Source: Sphingomonas phyllosphaerae 5.2 (GTDB taxonomy: Bacteria; Pseudomonadota; Alphaproteobacteria; Sphingomonadales; Sphingomonadaceae). From it: 64,000 nt of DNA. Position numbers and translations under genes: made by a program. Shown here in pieces: positions 52,673-61,598 of the stretch (positions within the stretch are counted from its first letter, which is position 1; every line of letters starts with the position of its first letter). The stretch is taken from positions 1 to 64,000 of the forward strand of contig NZ_ATTI01000001.1 of NCBI RefSeq assembly GCF_000419605.1, in the 5' to 3' direction. The notes below the pieces were generated by a model, which ran no database searches, was not told the origin of the DNA, and was given only the letters and a program-made list of their open reading frames with translations.

Positions 52673-53263
52673 ATGGATATCCGGATTTCAGGTCATCAGG
52701 TGGCGATCGGCGACGCGCTGAAGGCCCACGTTCAGGACCGGCTCCAGGGTATCGCCGATAAATACTTCGCCCGCGCGATCTCCGCCGAGGTGACGTTCGG
52801 AAAGGGTCCGCACGACAACGGCTTCACCTGCGATATCGTGGCGCACGTCACGCGCGGACTGATCCTGAAGGGCCGGCACGACGCGCACGACGCGCATCTG
52901 GTCTTCGATGGTGCCGCGGAGAAGATCGAGAAGCAGCTGCGCCGCTACGTGCGTCGCCTGAAGGATCGCCACGCCGCGCATGCCGCGACCGAAGAGACCC
53001 AGGAACGCATCGGCTACGATAATGCCGGCTACACGCTGTTTGCCGAGCAGATCGGCGAGGACGATGCGGGCGATGCGCCGCTGGTGGTCGCCGAAACGCG
53101 CGTCGACGTGCCGGACGCGAGCGTATCCGATGCGGTGATGATGCTCGACCTGCGCAACACCCAGGCATTGTTGTTCAAGAATGCCGGAACCGGATCGTAC
53201 AATATGGTCTATCGGCGCGGTGACGGCACGATCGGGTGGGTGGAGCCGCAGCGTGGCGGCTGA
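52673..53263 (+). CDS. hpf: Ribosome hibernation promoting factor, long form
   Basis: A 196-residue protein. The N-terminal HPF/YfiA domain (MDIRISGHQVAIGDALKAHVQDRL...) and a separate C-terminal dimerisation domain (VSDAVMMLDLRNTQALLFKNAGTGSYNMVYRRGDGTIG) are joined by a linker. This long form makes 100S ribosome dimers in stationary phase. An AAGGAG ribosome site precedes the ATG. It is followed 9 bases later by ptsN; rpoN, its usual upstream neighbour, is 48 kb away. Confidence 0.94.
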   Translation: MDIRISGHQVAIGDALKAHVQDRLQGIADKYFARAISAEVTFGKGPHDNGFTCDIVAHVTRGLILKGRHDAHDAHLVFDGAAEKIEKQLRRYVRRLKDRHAAHAATEETQERIGYDNAGYTLFAEQIGEDDAGDAPLVVAETRVDVPDASVSDAVMMLDLRNTQALLFKNAGTGSYNMVYRRGDGTIGWVEPQRGG

Positions 53264-53272
53264 TCCGCGTCG

Positions 53273-53743
53273 ATGACGAGTGATCTCAGCGACCTGCTCG
53301 TCCCGGAACTCATCGTGGTCGGAATGTCCGCTGCCTCCAAGAAAGGGCTCTTCACGCAGCTCGGCGCGCTGGTCGCACCGCTGCTGCGGGTCGATGCGCG
53401 AACGGTGGCGGACGCTCTGGCCGCTCGCGAGAAAGAGGGCTCGACCGGCTTCGGCGGCGGTGTCGCGATCCCGCATGCGCGGATCGCGGGGCTGCCGCGC
53501 GTGGCGATAGCGGTCGCGCGACTGACCCATCCGCTCGAGTTCGGTGCGGTCGACGACGCACCGGTCGACGTCATCGTGGCGATGTTGTCGCCGCCCCAAG
53601 CGGGAGGCGAGCATCTGAAGGCATTGGCCCGGGTGGCGCGCCGAATGCGCGATCGGGGACTGGTCGCCAAGCTGCGCGGCGCCGGCTCGCCCGATGCGAT
53701 CTACGCGTTGTTGACCGATCATGAGGCGCGTGATGCCGCCTGA
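53273..53743 (+). CDS. ptsN: Nitrogen PTS EIIA component PtsN
   Basis: A 156-residue EIIA(Ntr) phosphocarrier. The phosphorylated His is His68 in GGVAIPHAR, within GSTGFGGGVAIPH. It works at the end of the PtsP-PtsO-PtsN chain and regulates potassium, nitrogen and stringent responses. Nothing else of the chain is in the window. It overlaps the start of the thioesterase gene. Confidence 0.92.
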   Translation: MTSDLSDLLVPELIVVGMSAASKKGLFTQLGALVAPLLRVDARTVADALAAREKEGSTGFGGGVAIPHARIAGLPRVAIAVARLTHPLEFGAVDDAPVDVIVAMLSPPQAGGEHLKALARVARRMRDRGLVAKLRGAGSPDAIYALLTDHEARDAA

Positions 53744-54185
53744 AGGTGCCACGGCGCATTACCGCGCTCTCGAAGCGCTGTATGCGGCCGCGCCGATCAA
53801 TCGCTTCTTCGCATCGCGGTTGGAGGTGACGAACCCCGGCGAGTCGCGCATCCATTTCGAGGTCGATCGTCGCCACTTTCACGCCGCAGGCGCCGCGCAC
53901 GGCACCAGCTATTTCAAAATGCTGGACGACGCGGCCTTCTACGCCTGCAACAGCCTGGTAACTGATCGATTCCTCCTCACCACGCAATTCAGCCTGCTAT
54001 TGACCCGCCCGTTAGGCGAGGGCCCGGTGGTTGCCGAAGGTCGCTGGATCAGCGGGCAGCGCCGGGTGTTCGTGGCCGAAGCGAGACTGGTGACCGCGGA
54101 TGGTGAAGAAGTCGCGCGCGGCACGGGCACCTTCATGCGCTCGCGGATCGCACTCGCGTCGCTGCCCGGCTACGCCGCCGCATGA
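53733..54185 (+). CDS. PaaI-family hotdog thioesterase
   Basis: A 150-residue hotdog-fold protein. The hotdog pattern appears as HFHAAGAAHGTSYFKMLDDAAFYACNSL, with the helix carrying the Asp nucleophile position, then the strands LLTTQFSLLLTRPLGEGPVVAEGR. GAGG lies 6 bases before ATG 53733; ATG 53721 has none. It hydrolyses an acyl-CoA; the specificity is unknown. It overlaps the DUF1491 gene (ATGA). Confidence 0.85.
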   Translation: MPPEGATAHYRALEALYAAAPINRFFASRLEVTNPGESRIHFEVDRRHFHAAGAAHGTSYFKMLDDAAFYACNSLVTDRFLLTTQFSLLLTRPLGEGPVVAEGRWISGQRRVFVAEARLVTADGEEVARGTGTFMRSRIALASLPGYAAA

Positions 54186-54517
54186 GCAGCCGACTGCCGA
54201 CACATCTCGCGATCGGAGCGCTGCTGCGGCGAGTGAACGATTCGGGCGGGCTGGCGGTAGTGCGTGCCAGGGGCGAGCCGCAGGGTGGGGCAATCCTGGT
54301 ACTGATCGCCGAAGGGCGTGGGCTTCGCGCGATCGAGCGTATGCGCGGGCTTGACGACCGGGACGCGCTGGTTGCCGCTGGCCCGGAGTCGAATGAGACA
54401 GCGATGCTGGAGGACTATTGGCAAAACCGTCGTCGGCGCGATCCCGATTTGTGGGTCATCGAACTGGACGTCCCGGACGCCGAACGGTTCGTCGCTGAAA
54501 CGATCCTGTCGCATTGA
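54182..54517 (+). CDS. DUF1491 family protein
   Basis: A 111-residue protein of the alphaproteobacterial DUF1491 family (RLPTHLAIGALLRRVNDSGGLAVVRARGEPQGGAILVLI ... DPDLWVIELDVPDAERFVAETI). It contains a conserved Gly-rich strand pair and ends in a helix. The function is unknown. It follows ptsN and the thioesterase in an overlapping gene run and probably shares their transcript. Confidence 0.85.
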   Translation: MSSRLPTHLAIGALLRRVNDSGGLAVVRARGEPQGGAILVLIAEGRGLRAIERMRGLDDRDALVAAGPESNETAMLEDYWQNRRRRDPDLWVIELDVPDAERFVAETILSH

Positions 54518-54687
54518 CCCTGTTAACCTGTCGGCCGTAGCCGATCCTCATCGACAATGTGCGTTGTGCCGATGCGGGGTGCGATCCCGAACGGTGACGC
54601 AGTCGGGGGGGACCCGGGCGATACGGAGGCAGCTAACGCTGGTTCAGCGATCGTTCCCGCGCACCCACCGCACAAAAATGATGTGGA

Positions 54688-55320
54688 ATGCCGTTCAGCT
54701 CGCGCATCGCGACTTTCGCGACGCTTACTTTCTCGGCCATGGCTCTGATAGCGCAGAGCGCACCCGGCCTGGCCGCTGATCTTCCGGCCGTTCCTGCCGC
54801 ATCTACTGCAATTCAACTCGCACTTCCGTCGCAGGTTCCCACGATCGCTCCCGCCACGGCGACCGTGCAGGAAGCCACGGTAACGCCGGAGCAGGTAGAA
54901 GAGCAGATCGCCTATCCCACGCTTGCTGCTGCAGTTGCCGACCAGTCGATCCGCTCGGACGTCGACGAAGACCTGCGCTGCCTTGCCGGCGCCATCTATT
55001 TCGAGTCGCGCGGTGAGCCGCTGAGTGGCCAGCTCGCTGTCGCCGAGGTGATCCTGAACCGCACGCGCTCGCGCCGCTTCGGTGGCAGCGTCTGCGACGT
55101 TGTGACCCAGAAGGGCCAGTTCTCGTTCGTGCGCTCCGGCCGGGTGCCGGATGCACCGAGCAACGACGATTGGCGCACGGCGATGGCAGTGGCCAAGGTC
55201 GCGATGAAGGATGCTTGGGAGAGCGATGCCGCCAACGCGCTGTACTTCAATCACCGTCGTGTCGGTCATGCCAACGGCACCCGCGTCGCCTCGATCGGCA
55301 ACCACATCTTCTATCGCTGA
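54688..55320 (+). CDS. Exported cell wall hydrolase (SleB/Hydrolase_2 family)
   Basis: A 210-residue protein with a signal peptide (MALIAQSAPGLAAD). An Ala/Thr/Pro-rich linker (residues 30-85) is followed by the SleB-like domain LAGAIYFESRGEPLSGQLAVAEVILNRT with its catalytic Glu, and a C-terminal YFNHRRVG...IGNHIFYR. Such enzymes cleave peptidoglycan glycan strands, as lytic transglycosylases or amidases. Alphaproteobacteria do not sporulate, so growth or division is the likelier role. It is followed by mmcB. Confidence 0.9.
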   Translation: MPFSSRIATFATLTFSAMALIAQSAPGLAADLPAVPAASTAIQLALPSQVPTIAPATATVQEATVTPEQVEEQIAYPTLAAAVADQSIRSDVDEDLRCLAGAIYFESRGEPLSGQLAVAEVILNRTRSRRFGGSVCDVVTQKGQFSFVRSGRVPDAPSNDDWRTAMAVAKVAMKDAWESDAANALYFNHRRVGHANGTRVASIGNHIFYR

Positions 55321-55359
55321 ACGAACCGGCGGGTCGGGACGAACGAAGGCTTGGCTTTC

Positions 55360-55374
55360 GTTCGCATGATGTTC
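55360..55374 (+). promoter_or_regulatory. LexA (SOS) box upstream of mmcB
   Basis: GTTC-GCATGAT-GTTC is the direct-repeat operator (GTTC-N7-GTTC) known for alphaproteobacterial LexA. It ends 14 bases before the mmcB ATG, where bound LexA would block transcription. MmcB-type genes belong to the SOS regulon in related bacteria. Confidence 0.85.
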
Positions 55375-55388
55375 TACTATTCCGGGCG

Positions 55389-55880
55389 ATGCTGACGACA
55401 CCGGATACCTGCCACAGCGAAACGACGACCGCCCTCTGCGCTGCGGATGTGGCGAGGGGCGTTACGCGGATGCTGCTGCGCCACGACCTGACCGCCATCG
55501 CTGAAGTATCGCTGGATGGCGGACGCCGCGCCGACCTGATGGCGATCGACCCGCGCGGACAGCTCGTCATCGTCGAGATCAAGGTATCGCGTGCCGACCT
55601 GCTGGGCGACGGCAAATGGCAGGATTACCTTGCGCATTGCGACCGGTTCTATTGGGCGGTGCCAGCAGGATTCGACGCATCACCGATCGCAGGGGAGGCG
55701 TTCCTGCCGGATCGCACCGGCTTGATCGTGGCCGATCGCTACGACGCCGCGATCATCCGCGAGGCGCGGACCGAACTGCTTCCGGCGCCGACCCGCAAGC
55801 GTGGCACCTTGGCATTCGCACGCCGCGCCGCGCGCCGCGTCATCGCCGCGAACGATCCGGACGCGGTGCAGGGCTTCTGA
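55389..55880 (+). CDS. mmcB: MmcB family DNA repair protein
   Basis: A 163-residue protein of the MmcB family. The PD-(D/E)XK-like pattern is visible: EVSLDGGRRADLMAI then VIVEIKVSRADLLGD, which fits a restriction-endonuclease-type fold, with a Tyr/Trp-rich strand after it. In Caulobacter MmcB helps survive mitomycin C damage. A LexA box immediately upstream supports SOS control. The last part is Arg-rich. Confidence 0.9.
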   Translation: MLTTPDTCHSETTTALCAADVARGVTRMLLRHDLTAIAEVSLDGGRRADLMAIDPRGQLVIVEIKVSRADLLGDGKWQDYLAHCDRFYWAVPAGFDASPIAGEAFLPDRTGLIVADRYDAAIIREARTELLPAPTRKRGTLAFARRAARRVIAANDPDAVQGF

Positions 55881-55899
55881 TCCGGCGCGGGTGGGCCGC

Positions 55900-56508
55900 T
55901 TAAAACTTCGGACCTGACACCGCTCGCTGCGTCTTCACCGGTGCGTCCTCCAACGTCTTCAGGATCGCGAGCGAGCGGGTGTCACGCTTGGCATAATCGC
56001 GCGCCGACATGCCCGCGACGTTATCGGTCTGATCCGGGTTGCCGCCAGCAGCGAGCACGGCGCGGACCAAGGCGAGATCGCGGCGCTGCACCGCGCGGAT
56101 CAGCGGCGTTTCCCCGGCATTGTTGCCGAGATTCGCGTTCGCCTTCGACGTGCCAAGGATCTGCACCAGCTCCGGCTGCCCGGCCTGAACCGCCAACATC
56201 ATCGGCGTATCGCCCTGGGCGTCGCGCAGGTTCGCGTCGGCGCCCTTGGAGAGCAGGTAGCGGAGATAGGCCGCGTCGCCACGCTTCACCACGATGTGCA
56301 CCGCGCCTTCCCCAGACGACACGTCGCGGGTGTTGACGATCGTTTGCCCCGGCTGGTCGAGCATCGCGATCACGGCGTTGCCGTCGCCTTTACGCACGGC
56401 TTCCAGGAATTTGTAGCGCTGCGACTGTTGTTGCGCGACGGCAGGTAAGGCTGAGGTGACGGACAGCGCGGCAAGCAGCGCGGCATTCAGGAGCGGACGA
56501 CGAAGCAT
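55900..56508 (-). CDS. Exported ankyrin-repeat protein
   Basis: A 202-residue protein with a signal peptide (NAALLAALSVTSALPAVAQ). About four ankyrin repeats cover residues 30-180: GEGAVHIVVKRGDAAYLRYLL, GDTPMMLAVQAGQPELVQIL, GETPLIRAVQRRDLALVRAVL, and a degenerate one. Periplasmic ankyrin proteins of this size are common in sphingomonads; the partner is unknown. It diverges from the SCO gene with 67 bases between the starts. Confidence 0.85.
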   Translation of the reverse strand: MLRRPLLNAALLAALSVTSALPAVAQQQSQRYKFLEAVRKGDGNAVIAMLDQPGQTIVNTRDVSSGEGAVHIVVKRGDAAYLRYLLSKGADANLRDAQGDTPMMLAVQAGQPELVQILGTSKANANLGNNAGETPLIRAVQRRDLALVRAVLAAGGNPDQTDNVAGMSARDYAKRDTRSLAILKTLEDAPVKTQRAVSGPKF

Positions 56509-56575
56509 CGGATCGGTTCTCGCGGGAGGCCAAGGGTTGCGCCGGGCGCTATAACCCATCACATCTGCCACCACC

Positions 56576-57163
56576 ATGAACATGCGCTGTTTCGCCGTCT
56601 CGCTCGCGTTGCTGCTCGCCGGGCCTCTCGCGGGATGCACGCAGGAACCCGCGGGTGACCCGCCGCTCGCCGGAGCGCGGATCGGCGGAGCCTTTTCGCT
56701 GACCGATCAGGACGGCCGTGCCGTCAGCGATCGTGATTTCGCCGGGCGCTATCGCATCGTCTACTTCGGCTACACCTTCTGCCCGGACGTCTGCCCCACA
56801 GACGTGCAGAACATCGCGGCCGCGCTCAAGCTGCTGGAGCGCGACGATCCGGCGTTGGCGAAGAAGATCGTGCCGATCTTCATCACGATCGATCCCGCAC
56901 GCGACACGCCAGCTGCGCTCAAGCGTTTCGTGACTGCCTTCCATCCGCGGCTGGTGGGGTTGACCGGTAGCGCGGCGCAGATCGCGAAGGTCGCCAAGGA
57001 ATATGGCATCTATTTCGCGCGTGGTGCAGGGACGGCCGACGGCTACCTGATGGATCACAGTCGACAGATATATCTCTTCGATCCGGACGGCCGCCCACTG
57101 GCCTTGCTGCCGGAAGGGCCACCAGCCGCAATCGCGAAGGAAATAACGACATGGGCGCGCTGA
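56576..57163 (+). CDS. SCO1/SenC family copper chaperone
   Basis: A 195-residue membrane-anchored thioredoxin-fold protein. It has a lipobox LAGC (Cys21), the copper-binding FCPDVC (Cys69, Cys73) and the later conserved His in LMDHSRQIYLF. It inserts copper into the CuA site of cytochrome c oxidase. No oxidase genes are in the window. It overlaps ycgN by 13 bases. Confidence 0.93.
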   Translation: MNMRCFAVSLALLLAGPLAGCTQEPAGDPPLAGARIGGAFSLTDQDGRAVSDRDFAGRYRIVYFGYTFCPDVCPTDVQNIAAALKLLERDDPALAKKIVPIFITIDPARDTPAALKRFVTAFHPRLVGLTGSAAQIAKVAKEYGIYFARGAGTADGYLMDHSRQIYLFDPDGRPLALLPEGPPAAIAKEITTWAR

Positions 57164-57594
57164 CCGGCCGGTTCTGGGAATCGACCCCGCTCGACAAGCT
57201 CGATCGTGCGCAATGGGAGGCATTGTGCGACGGCTGCGGGAAGTGCTGCCTCCACAAGCTGGAGGATGAAGATACCGGCGAGCTGGTGGCCACCAACGTA
57301 GCGTGTCGCCTGCTCGACCGGGGCAGCGGGCAGTGCTCGAATTACCGCCACCGTCGCGCCTATGTCAGCGAATGCGTGCGGCTGACGATGGGCAACGTCC
57401 ATGCGATCGACTGGCTGCCCACCACCTGCGCCTATCGCTTGCGCGCCAATGGCGAACAGTTGCCGACATGGCATTACCTCGTTTCCGGCGACCGGGAGGC
57501 GGTGCACCGTGCGGGCGAATCGGTGCGCGGCTGGACGATTAGCGAGGACGATGCCGGCGAACTCGAATTGCATATGGTCGATCGCCAGTTGTGA
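57151..57594 (+). CDS. YcgN/UPF0260 family cysteine-cluster protein
   Basis: A 147-residue protein of the UPF0260 family. The Cys cluster CDGCGKCC (Cys26, 29, 32, 33) with further Cys at VACRLL, GQCSNYRHR and SECVRL resembles the zinc/iron-sulfur cluster family. The function is not established. It overlaps SCO upstream and the ygjP-like gene downstream (GTGA), so the three are co-transcribed. Confidence 0.9.
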   Translation: MGALTGRFWESTPLDKLDRAQWEALCDGCGKCCLHKLEDEDTGELVATNVACRLLDRGSGQCSNYRHRRAYVSECVRLTMGNVHAIDWLPTTCAYRLRANGEQLPTWHYLVSGDREAVHRAGESVRGWTISEDDAGELELHMVDRQL

Positions 57595-58271
57595 GCGACG
57601 GCATACTGGTCGTCCGCAACGCGCGCGCACGTCGCACGCGGCTGTCGTTCGATCCGGTCACCGGGCGTGCGCGGCTGACGTTGCCGTCCCGGGCATCGGC
57701 GACCAAGGCGCTGGCATGGGCACACGCACAAACGGCATGGATCGAGCGGCAGCGCGGTCGCTTGCCGGAGGCGCGTCCGTTCGTGCCCGGCGCGGTGCTG
57801 CCGGTCGACGGTCGCGCGCTGACGATCACGTGGCTTGCCGACGCGCCACGACTACCTTCGGCGATTGACGACCGGCTATTGGTCGGCGGCCCCGCCGATA
57901 TGGTGCCAAGGCGCGTCGATGCGTGGTTGCGCCGCCGGGCGTTGGCGCTGCTGGAGGCCGATACGGCTTTCTACGCCGATCGTGCCGGAGTGATCGTCAC
58001 TGGAGTCGCGATCGGCGATGCACGCGGGCGCTGGGGCAGCTGCGCGCATCATGGCGCGATCCGCTATAGCTGGCGGCTGGTGCTCGCCCCCCCGGACGTA
58101 AGACGCGCAACCGCCGCGCATGAAGTCGCGCACCGCGTCCACATGGATCATTCGCCCGCCTTCCACGCCCTGGTCGCGCAGCTTTACGGGCGCGAGCCGA
58201 AGGTGGAACGTGCTTGGCTTCGCGCCAACGGCGCCGCGCTTCACTGGTTCGGGCGCTCGCCGGGCGGCTGA
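57591..58271 (+). CDS. YgjP-like metallopeptidase domain protein
   Basis: A 226-residue protein with a YgjP-like (M48-related, WLM) zinc-peptidase site: HEVAH at 177-181, third ligand His187 in DHSPAFH, and the preceding RWGSCAHHGAIRYSWRLVLAP strand typical of the family. The N-terminal half is an Arg-rich beta domain. Substrates are unknown. GTG 57591 overlaps the ycgN stop. Its 3' end overlaps the convergent PBP1A gene by 31 bases. Confidence 0.9.
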   Translation: MSDGILVVRNARARRTRLSFDPVTGRARLTLPSRASATKALAWAHAQTAWIERQRGRLPEARPFVPGAVLPVDGRALTITWLADAPRLPSAIDDRLLVGGPADMVPRRVDAWLRRRALALLEADTAFYADRAGVIVTGVAIGDARGRWGSCAHHGAIRYSWRLVLAPPDVRRATAAHEVAHRVHMDHSPAFHALVAQLYGREPKVERAWLRANGAALHWFGRSPGG

Positions 58272-60385
58272 TTGGTCGGATTGCCTGTACGCGGTGGCGG
58301 GGTGCGGACCGCGTCGCGGCGTGGTTGCCCGGTAACCCGATCCAGCCAGTCCTGGTCCAACCGCTCATCGTCGCGGCGCGGTTCGCCATTATCGTCGCGC
58401 GGTGGCAGCGGCTGGACGACAGGGCGCTCGGGTCCGAATACCGGTGCCTGTTCCTGCGGCGCCGGGGTGCCATCGTCCGGACCGTAGCCGTCCTGATCGA
58501 CGAAGGCCGAATTGTCGGGCGCGCCATAATAGCTCTCCGCGTCCGGTTCCAATTGCGCCTCCGGCAACGTTACCGCGGTCTCGAATCGCTCAATCGGACG
58601 ATTCGCGACCGCCTTGCTCATGAAGAGCTGGAACGCGCGCGCGGGGGCGGTCCCCCCGTGCAGCCCGGCGATCGGACGTGCGTCGTCGCGCCCCATCCAC
58701 ACCCCGGTCGTCAGCCCGGAGGAGAAGCCGAGGAACCAGCCGTCCTTGCTGCTGGTCGTCGTACCCGTCTTGCCTGCGACCGGCCGTCCGATCTGTGCTG
58801 CGCGTCCCGTCCCGGTGTTGACGGTTGTCTGGAGCAGGTCGGTCATCTCGGCCGCGACGTTCGGTGCTACCAGCACCTGGCTGCGATCCACTTCGTGGCG
58901 ATAGATTTCCTCGCCGTCAGCCGTCACGCGGGTGATGCCGAACGGCGTCACCGCCACACCCTTGTTCCCGACGCTTGCGAAGGCGCGGGTCATGTCGATC
59001 AGCCGCACGTCCGACGTGCCCAGCACCATGGAGGGGTGAGTATTGACCGTCGTCGTGATGCCGAAGCGCCGGGCCATGTCGGCCACGGTCTGGAAGCCGA
59101 CGGCCTGCCCCAGCCGCGCCGCGATCGTGTTCAGCGAATAGGCGAAGGCAGTGCGCAGCGTCACCTCGCCCGAGAAGCGCCGCGAATCGTTGCGTGGGCT
59201 CCAGCCGTCGATCGTGACGGGGGCGTCGAGTTCCCTGTCCTCGGGCGTGCGCCCGGCCTCCAGCGCGGCGAGGTAAACGAATAGCTTGAACGACGACCCA
59301 GGCTGCCGCTGCGCCTGCGTCGCGCGATTATAGATCGAGCTGACGTAATCGGTCCCACCGACCATCGCGCGCACCGACCCGTCGCGATCGATCGCGACCA
59401 GCGCCCCCTGCGCCCCCTTGGGCACGTTCGCGCGTACCGCAGTATCCGCGTCGCGCTGCATCGCCGGGTCCAGCGTGGTCCAAACCTCCAGCGGCTTTTC
59501 GGTTTCGTCGATCAGCAGGTCGAGTTGTGGCAACGCCCAGTCGGTGAAGTAGCGCACGCTGTTCTGGCGCGGCGCAGGGGCCAGCTTCACACCGGTCTCA
59601 TTGGCGTCACGTGCGTCGGCGACCGAGATGAAGCCGTTGCGCACCATCTGCTGGATCACGACGCCGGCACGCCCGACCGCCGCCTCGGCGTCCGCGGTCG
59701 GCGAGTAATTGGACGGCGCCTTCACGAGGCCGGCGATCACCGCCGCTTCCGCGAGGCTCAGTTCACCGGCACCGTGACCGAAGAACTTCCGGCTGGCGGC
59801 GTCGATGCCGTACGCGCCGCCGCCGTAATAGACCTTGTTGAGGTAAAGCTCGAGGATCTGATCCTTCGTGAACTTGCGCTCCAGCGCGAGCGCCAGAATG
59901 CCCTCACGGAATTTGCGCCCGAACTTCTTTTGGTTGTTCAGGAAGATGTTACGAGCCAGCTGCTGCGTGATCGTCGAGGCGCCCTGCACGCGACGGCCGC
60001 GTTCGTAGTTGACGTAGAGCGAGCGCATGATCCCGATCGGGTCGACGCCGATGTGATGGTCGAAGCGGCGATCCTCCACCGCGACCGTCGCTTCGCGCAT
60101 CACCGCGGGAATGCGATCGTAGGAAAGCCATTCGCCATAGCTCGGCCCGAGCGACACCAGCACCGATCCGTCGGCGGCGTGGACGCGGATCATTTGCCCG
60201 TTCGGCGAGGATTTGAGCGATTCGAAGCTCGGCAGCTGCGAACGCGCGATATAGACAGCGGTCACCAGTGCGGCAGTCGCCAGCACGATGGCGGCGAGCG
60301 CCAGTTTCAGGGCGAGGCCCAGCCGACGTCGCCACGGCGAACGGGCTTTGGACGGGGCGGAGCGGGAGGTACGGGCGCGGGCCAT
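58241..60385 (-). CDS. Penicillin-binding protein 1A (transglycosylase/transpeptidase)
   Basis: A 714-residue bifunctional class A PBP. There is one membrane anchor at about residues 23-46. The GT51 domain shows ATVAVEDRRFDHHIGVDPIGIMR, GASTITQQLARNIFL and KILELYLN-type motifs. The transpeptidase shows SxxK as GSSFKL, SLN and KTGTT. An Asp/Pro/Gln-rich tail of about 110 residues follows. ATG 60385 is chosen; the frame runs 18 codons further upstream. It builds and cross-links peptidoglycan. Its stop overlaps the convergent ygjP gene. Confidence 0.95.
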   Translation of the reverse strand: MARARTSRSAPSKARSPWRRRLGLALKLALAAIVLATAALVTAVYIARSQLPSFESLKSSPNGQMIRVHAADGSVLVSLGPSYGEWLSYDRIPAVMREATVAVEDRRFDHHIGVDPIGIMRSLYVNYERGRRVQGASTITQQLARNIFLNNQKKFGRKFREGILALALERKFTKDQILELYLNKVYYGGGAYGIDAASRKFFGHGAGELSLAEAAVIAGLVKAPSNYSPTADAEAAVGRAGVVIQQMVRNGFISVADARDANETGVKLAPAPRQNSVRYFTDWALPQLDLLIDETEKPLEVWTTLDPAMQRDADTAVRANVPKGAQGALVAIDRDGSVRAMVGGTDYVSSIYNRATQAQRQPGSSFKLFVYLAALEAGRTPEDRELDAPVTIDGWSPRNDSRRFSGEVTLRTAFAYSLNTIAARLGQAVGFQTVADMARRFGITTTVNTHPSMVLGTSDVRLIDMTRAFASVGNKGVAVTPFGITRVTADGEEIYRHEVDRSQVLVAPNVAAEMTDLLQTTVNTGTGRAAQIGRPVAGKTGTTTSSKDGWFLGFSSGLTTGVWMGRDDARPIAGLHGGTAPARAFQLFMSKAVANRPIERFETAVTLPEAQLEPDAESYYGAPDNSAFVDQDGYGPDDGTPAPQEQAPVFGPERPVVQPLPPRDDNGEPRRDDERLDQDWLDRVTGQPRRDAVRTPPPRTGNPTNQPPGERPNQ

Positions 60386-60507
60386 ATTAAGCCCGTGGCG
60401 GATAGAGGCTTGAGCGGGGCTTAACAAGACGTCTGCCACATCGGGCTGACGGGCGGCTACGCGGCGCCTGGCCCCGGCCTCTCACTCACCGCATCGAAGC
60501 GGGAGGA

Positions 60508-60594
60508 TGGTGCGGTCGAGAAGACTCGAACTTCCACGTCCTTTCGGACACAACGACCTCAACGTTGCGCGTCTACCAATTCCGCCACGACCGC
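60508..60594 (-). tRNA. tRNA-Leu (anticodon GAG)
   Basis: The minus strand gives a class II tRNA: acceptor GCGGTCG/CGACCGC, D-arm with GGAATTGGTAGACGC, anticodon stem CAACG/CGTTG with GAG in the loop, a long variable arm (TGTCCGAAAGGACG) and T-arm GTTCGAGTC. The CCA end is encoded. It reads CUC/CUU leucine codons. Confidence 0.94.
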
Positions 60595-60698
60595 ACGTGT
60601 TGTCCACCGGGCAAACCCGGCGTCTGGTAGGGACGCGCCCCTAGCAAAGCGCTTGGCGGCTGGCAACGTCAATTCGTCAGGCGCGCCGATTGCGACGT

Positions 60699-61469
60699 TC
60701 AGTTCGTCTCGCCGACGAAGCTTAAATCGAGCCGCTTGGAGCTCGCCGGAACATCGACCTGTGCCGAATTGAAGTCGATCGCGCCGCCCGGCAGCAGGGT
60801 GCGTTGTTGCGGGGTGATCGTCCAGCTGAAGACGATGCGGTTCTGCGAATCGCGCAGGTCGGCGCGGATATCCGGCACGCGCTGCCGGGTCGAGGACGGG
60901 TTGGTGATGCGCCCGCTTACCGCGAACAGCTCCGAACCATTGGCCATCTTGCGGCGCTCGATGGGATTGTCGGCGATGCGCAGCGGCAGTTCCTCCGGGC
61001 CGATCGACAGGCCGATCTGTTGCGCGAGTCCCGGCGCGGTCGTCCACAGGATCACAGCAACCGCAGCCAGCATCAGCAGCCCGGCGGCGAGGCTTGCGAT
61101 CGTGCGCATTCGAGCGCTGCCGCGCTTCGGCGCGCGAAATGGCGGCCGGTGCGCGAATGCGTCGTAATTGCCGGGGTCCGCGGGCGTGGTGGCGGATTTT
61201 GCCGGCGGCGCTTGAAGTGGCAGCGCAGGCGGGGGGGGCGGAGCGGGCGCCTCCGCGACCGGCGCGGGTTCCGGTTCCGGAGCCGCGGGCGCCTGCAGGG
61301 GGACGGGTGCGAAGACTTCTGCCGCTTCCTCGTCCGGCTCGTCGGCGTAGGCGACGTCCTGATACCAGCTGTGCCCGCAATTGGCGCAGCGTACCGTGCG
61401 GCCCGGCGGCGCGATGGCGTGGTCCGGCACCAGGTAGCGGGCGCGGCATTCGGGACAATCGAGGATCAT
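60699..61469 (-). CDS. MJ0042-type zinc-ribbon, single-span membrane protein
   Basis: A 256-residue protein. The N-terminal zinc ribbon has CPEC (Cys5, 8) and CANC (Cys28, 31), as in MJ0042-family finger domains. Then comes a Pro/Ala/Glu-rich linker (residues 45-95), a membrane span (about 124-143) and a periplasmic FxxN-like beta domain ([22 protein letters not shown]) of the DUF3426 type. It is divergent from ftsE. Similar proteins lie near division or wall genes; the role is unknown. Confidence 0.85.
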   Translation of the reverse strand: MILDCPECRARYLVPDHAIAPPGRTVRCANCGHSWYQDVAYADEPDEEAAEVFAPVPLQAPAAPEPEPAPVAEAPAPPPPPALPLQAPPAKSATTPADPGNYDAFAHRPPFRAPKRGSARMRTIASLAAGLLMLAAVAVILWTTAPGLAQQIGLSIGPEELPLRIADNPIERRKMANGSELFAVSGRITNPSSTRQRVPDIRADLRDSQNRIVFSWTITPQQRTLLPGGAIDFNSAQVDVPASSKRLDLSFVGETN

Positions 61470-61598
61470 AGGCGCGGCACCGGCAGGACGAACGAGCCGA
61501 ATCTAAGCACGCGCGCCAGTACGAAGGCAAGCGGCGAAGCGGTCTGCGAGTCCCCCATGCTTGAAGCGGCCATGCCGCGCGTGCAAAGGCTGTGGGCG

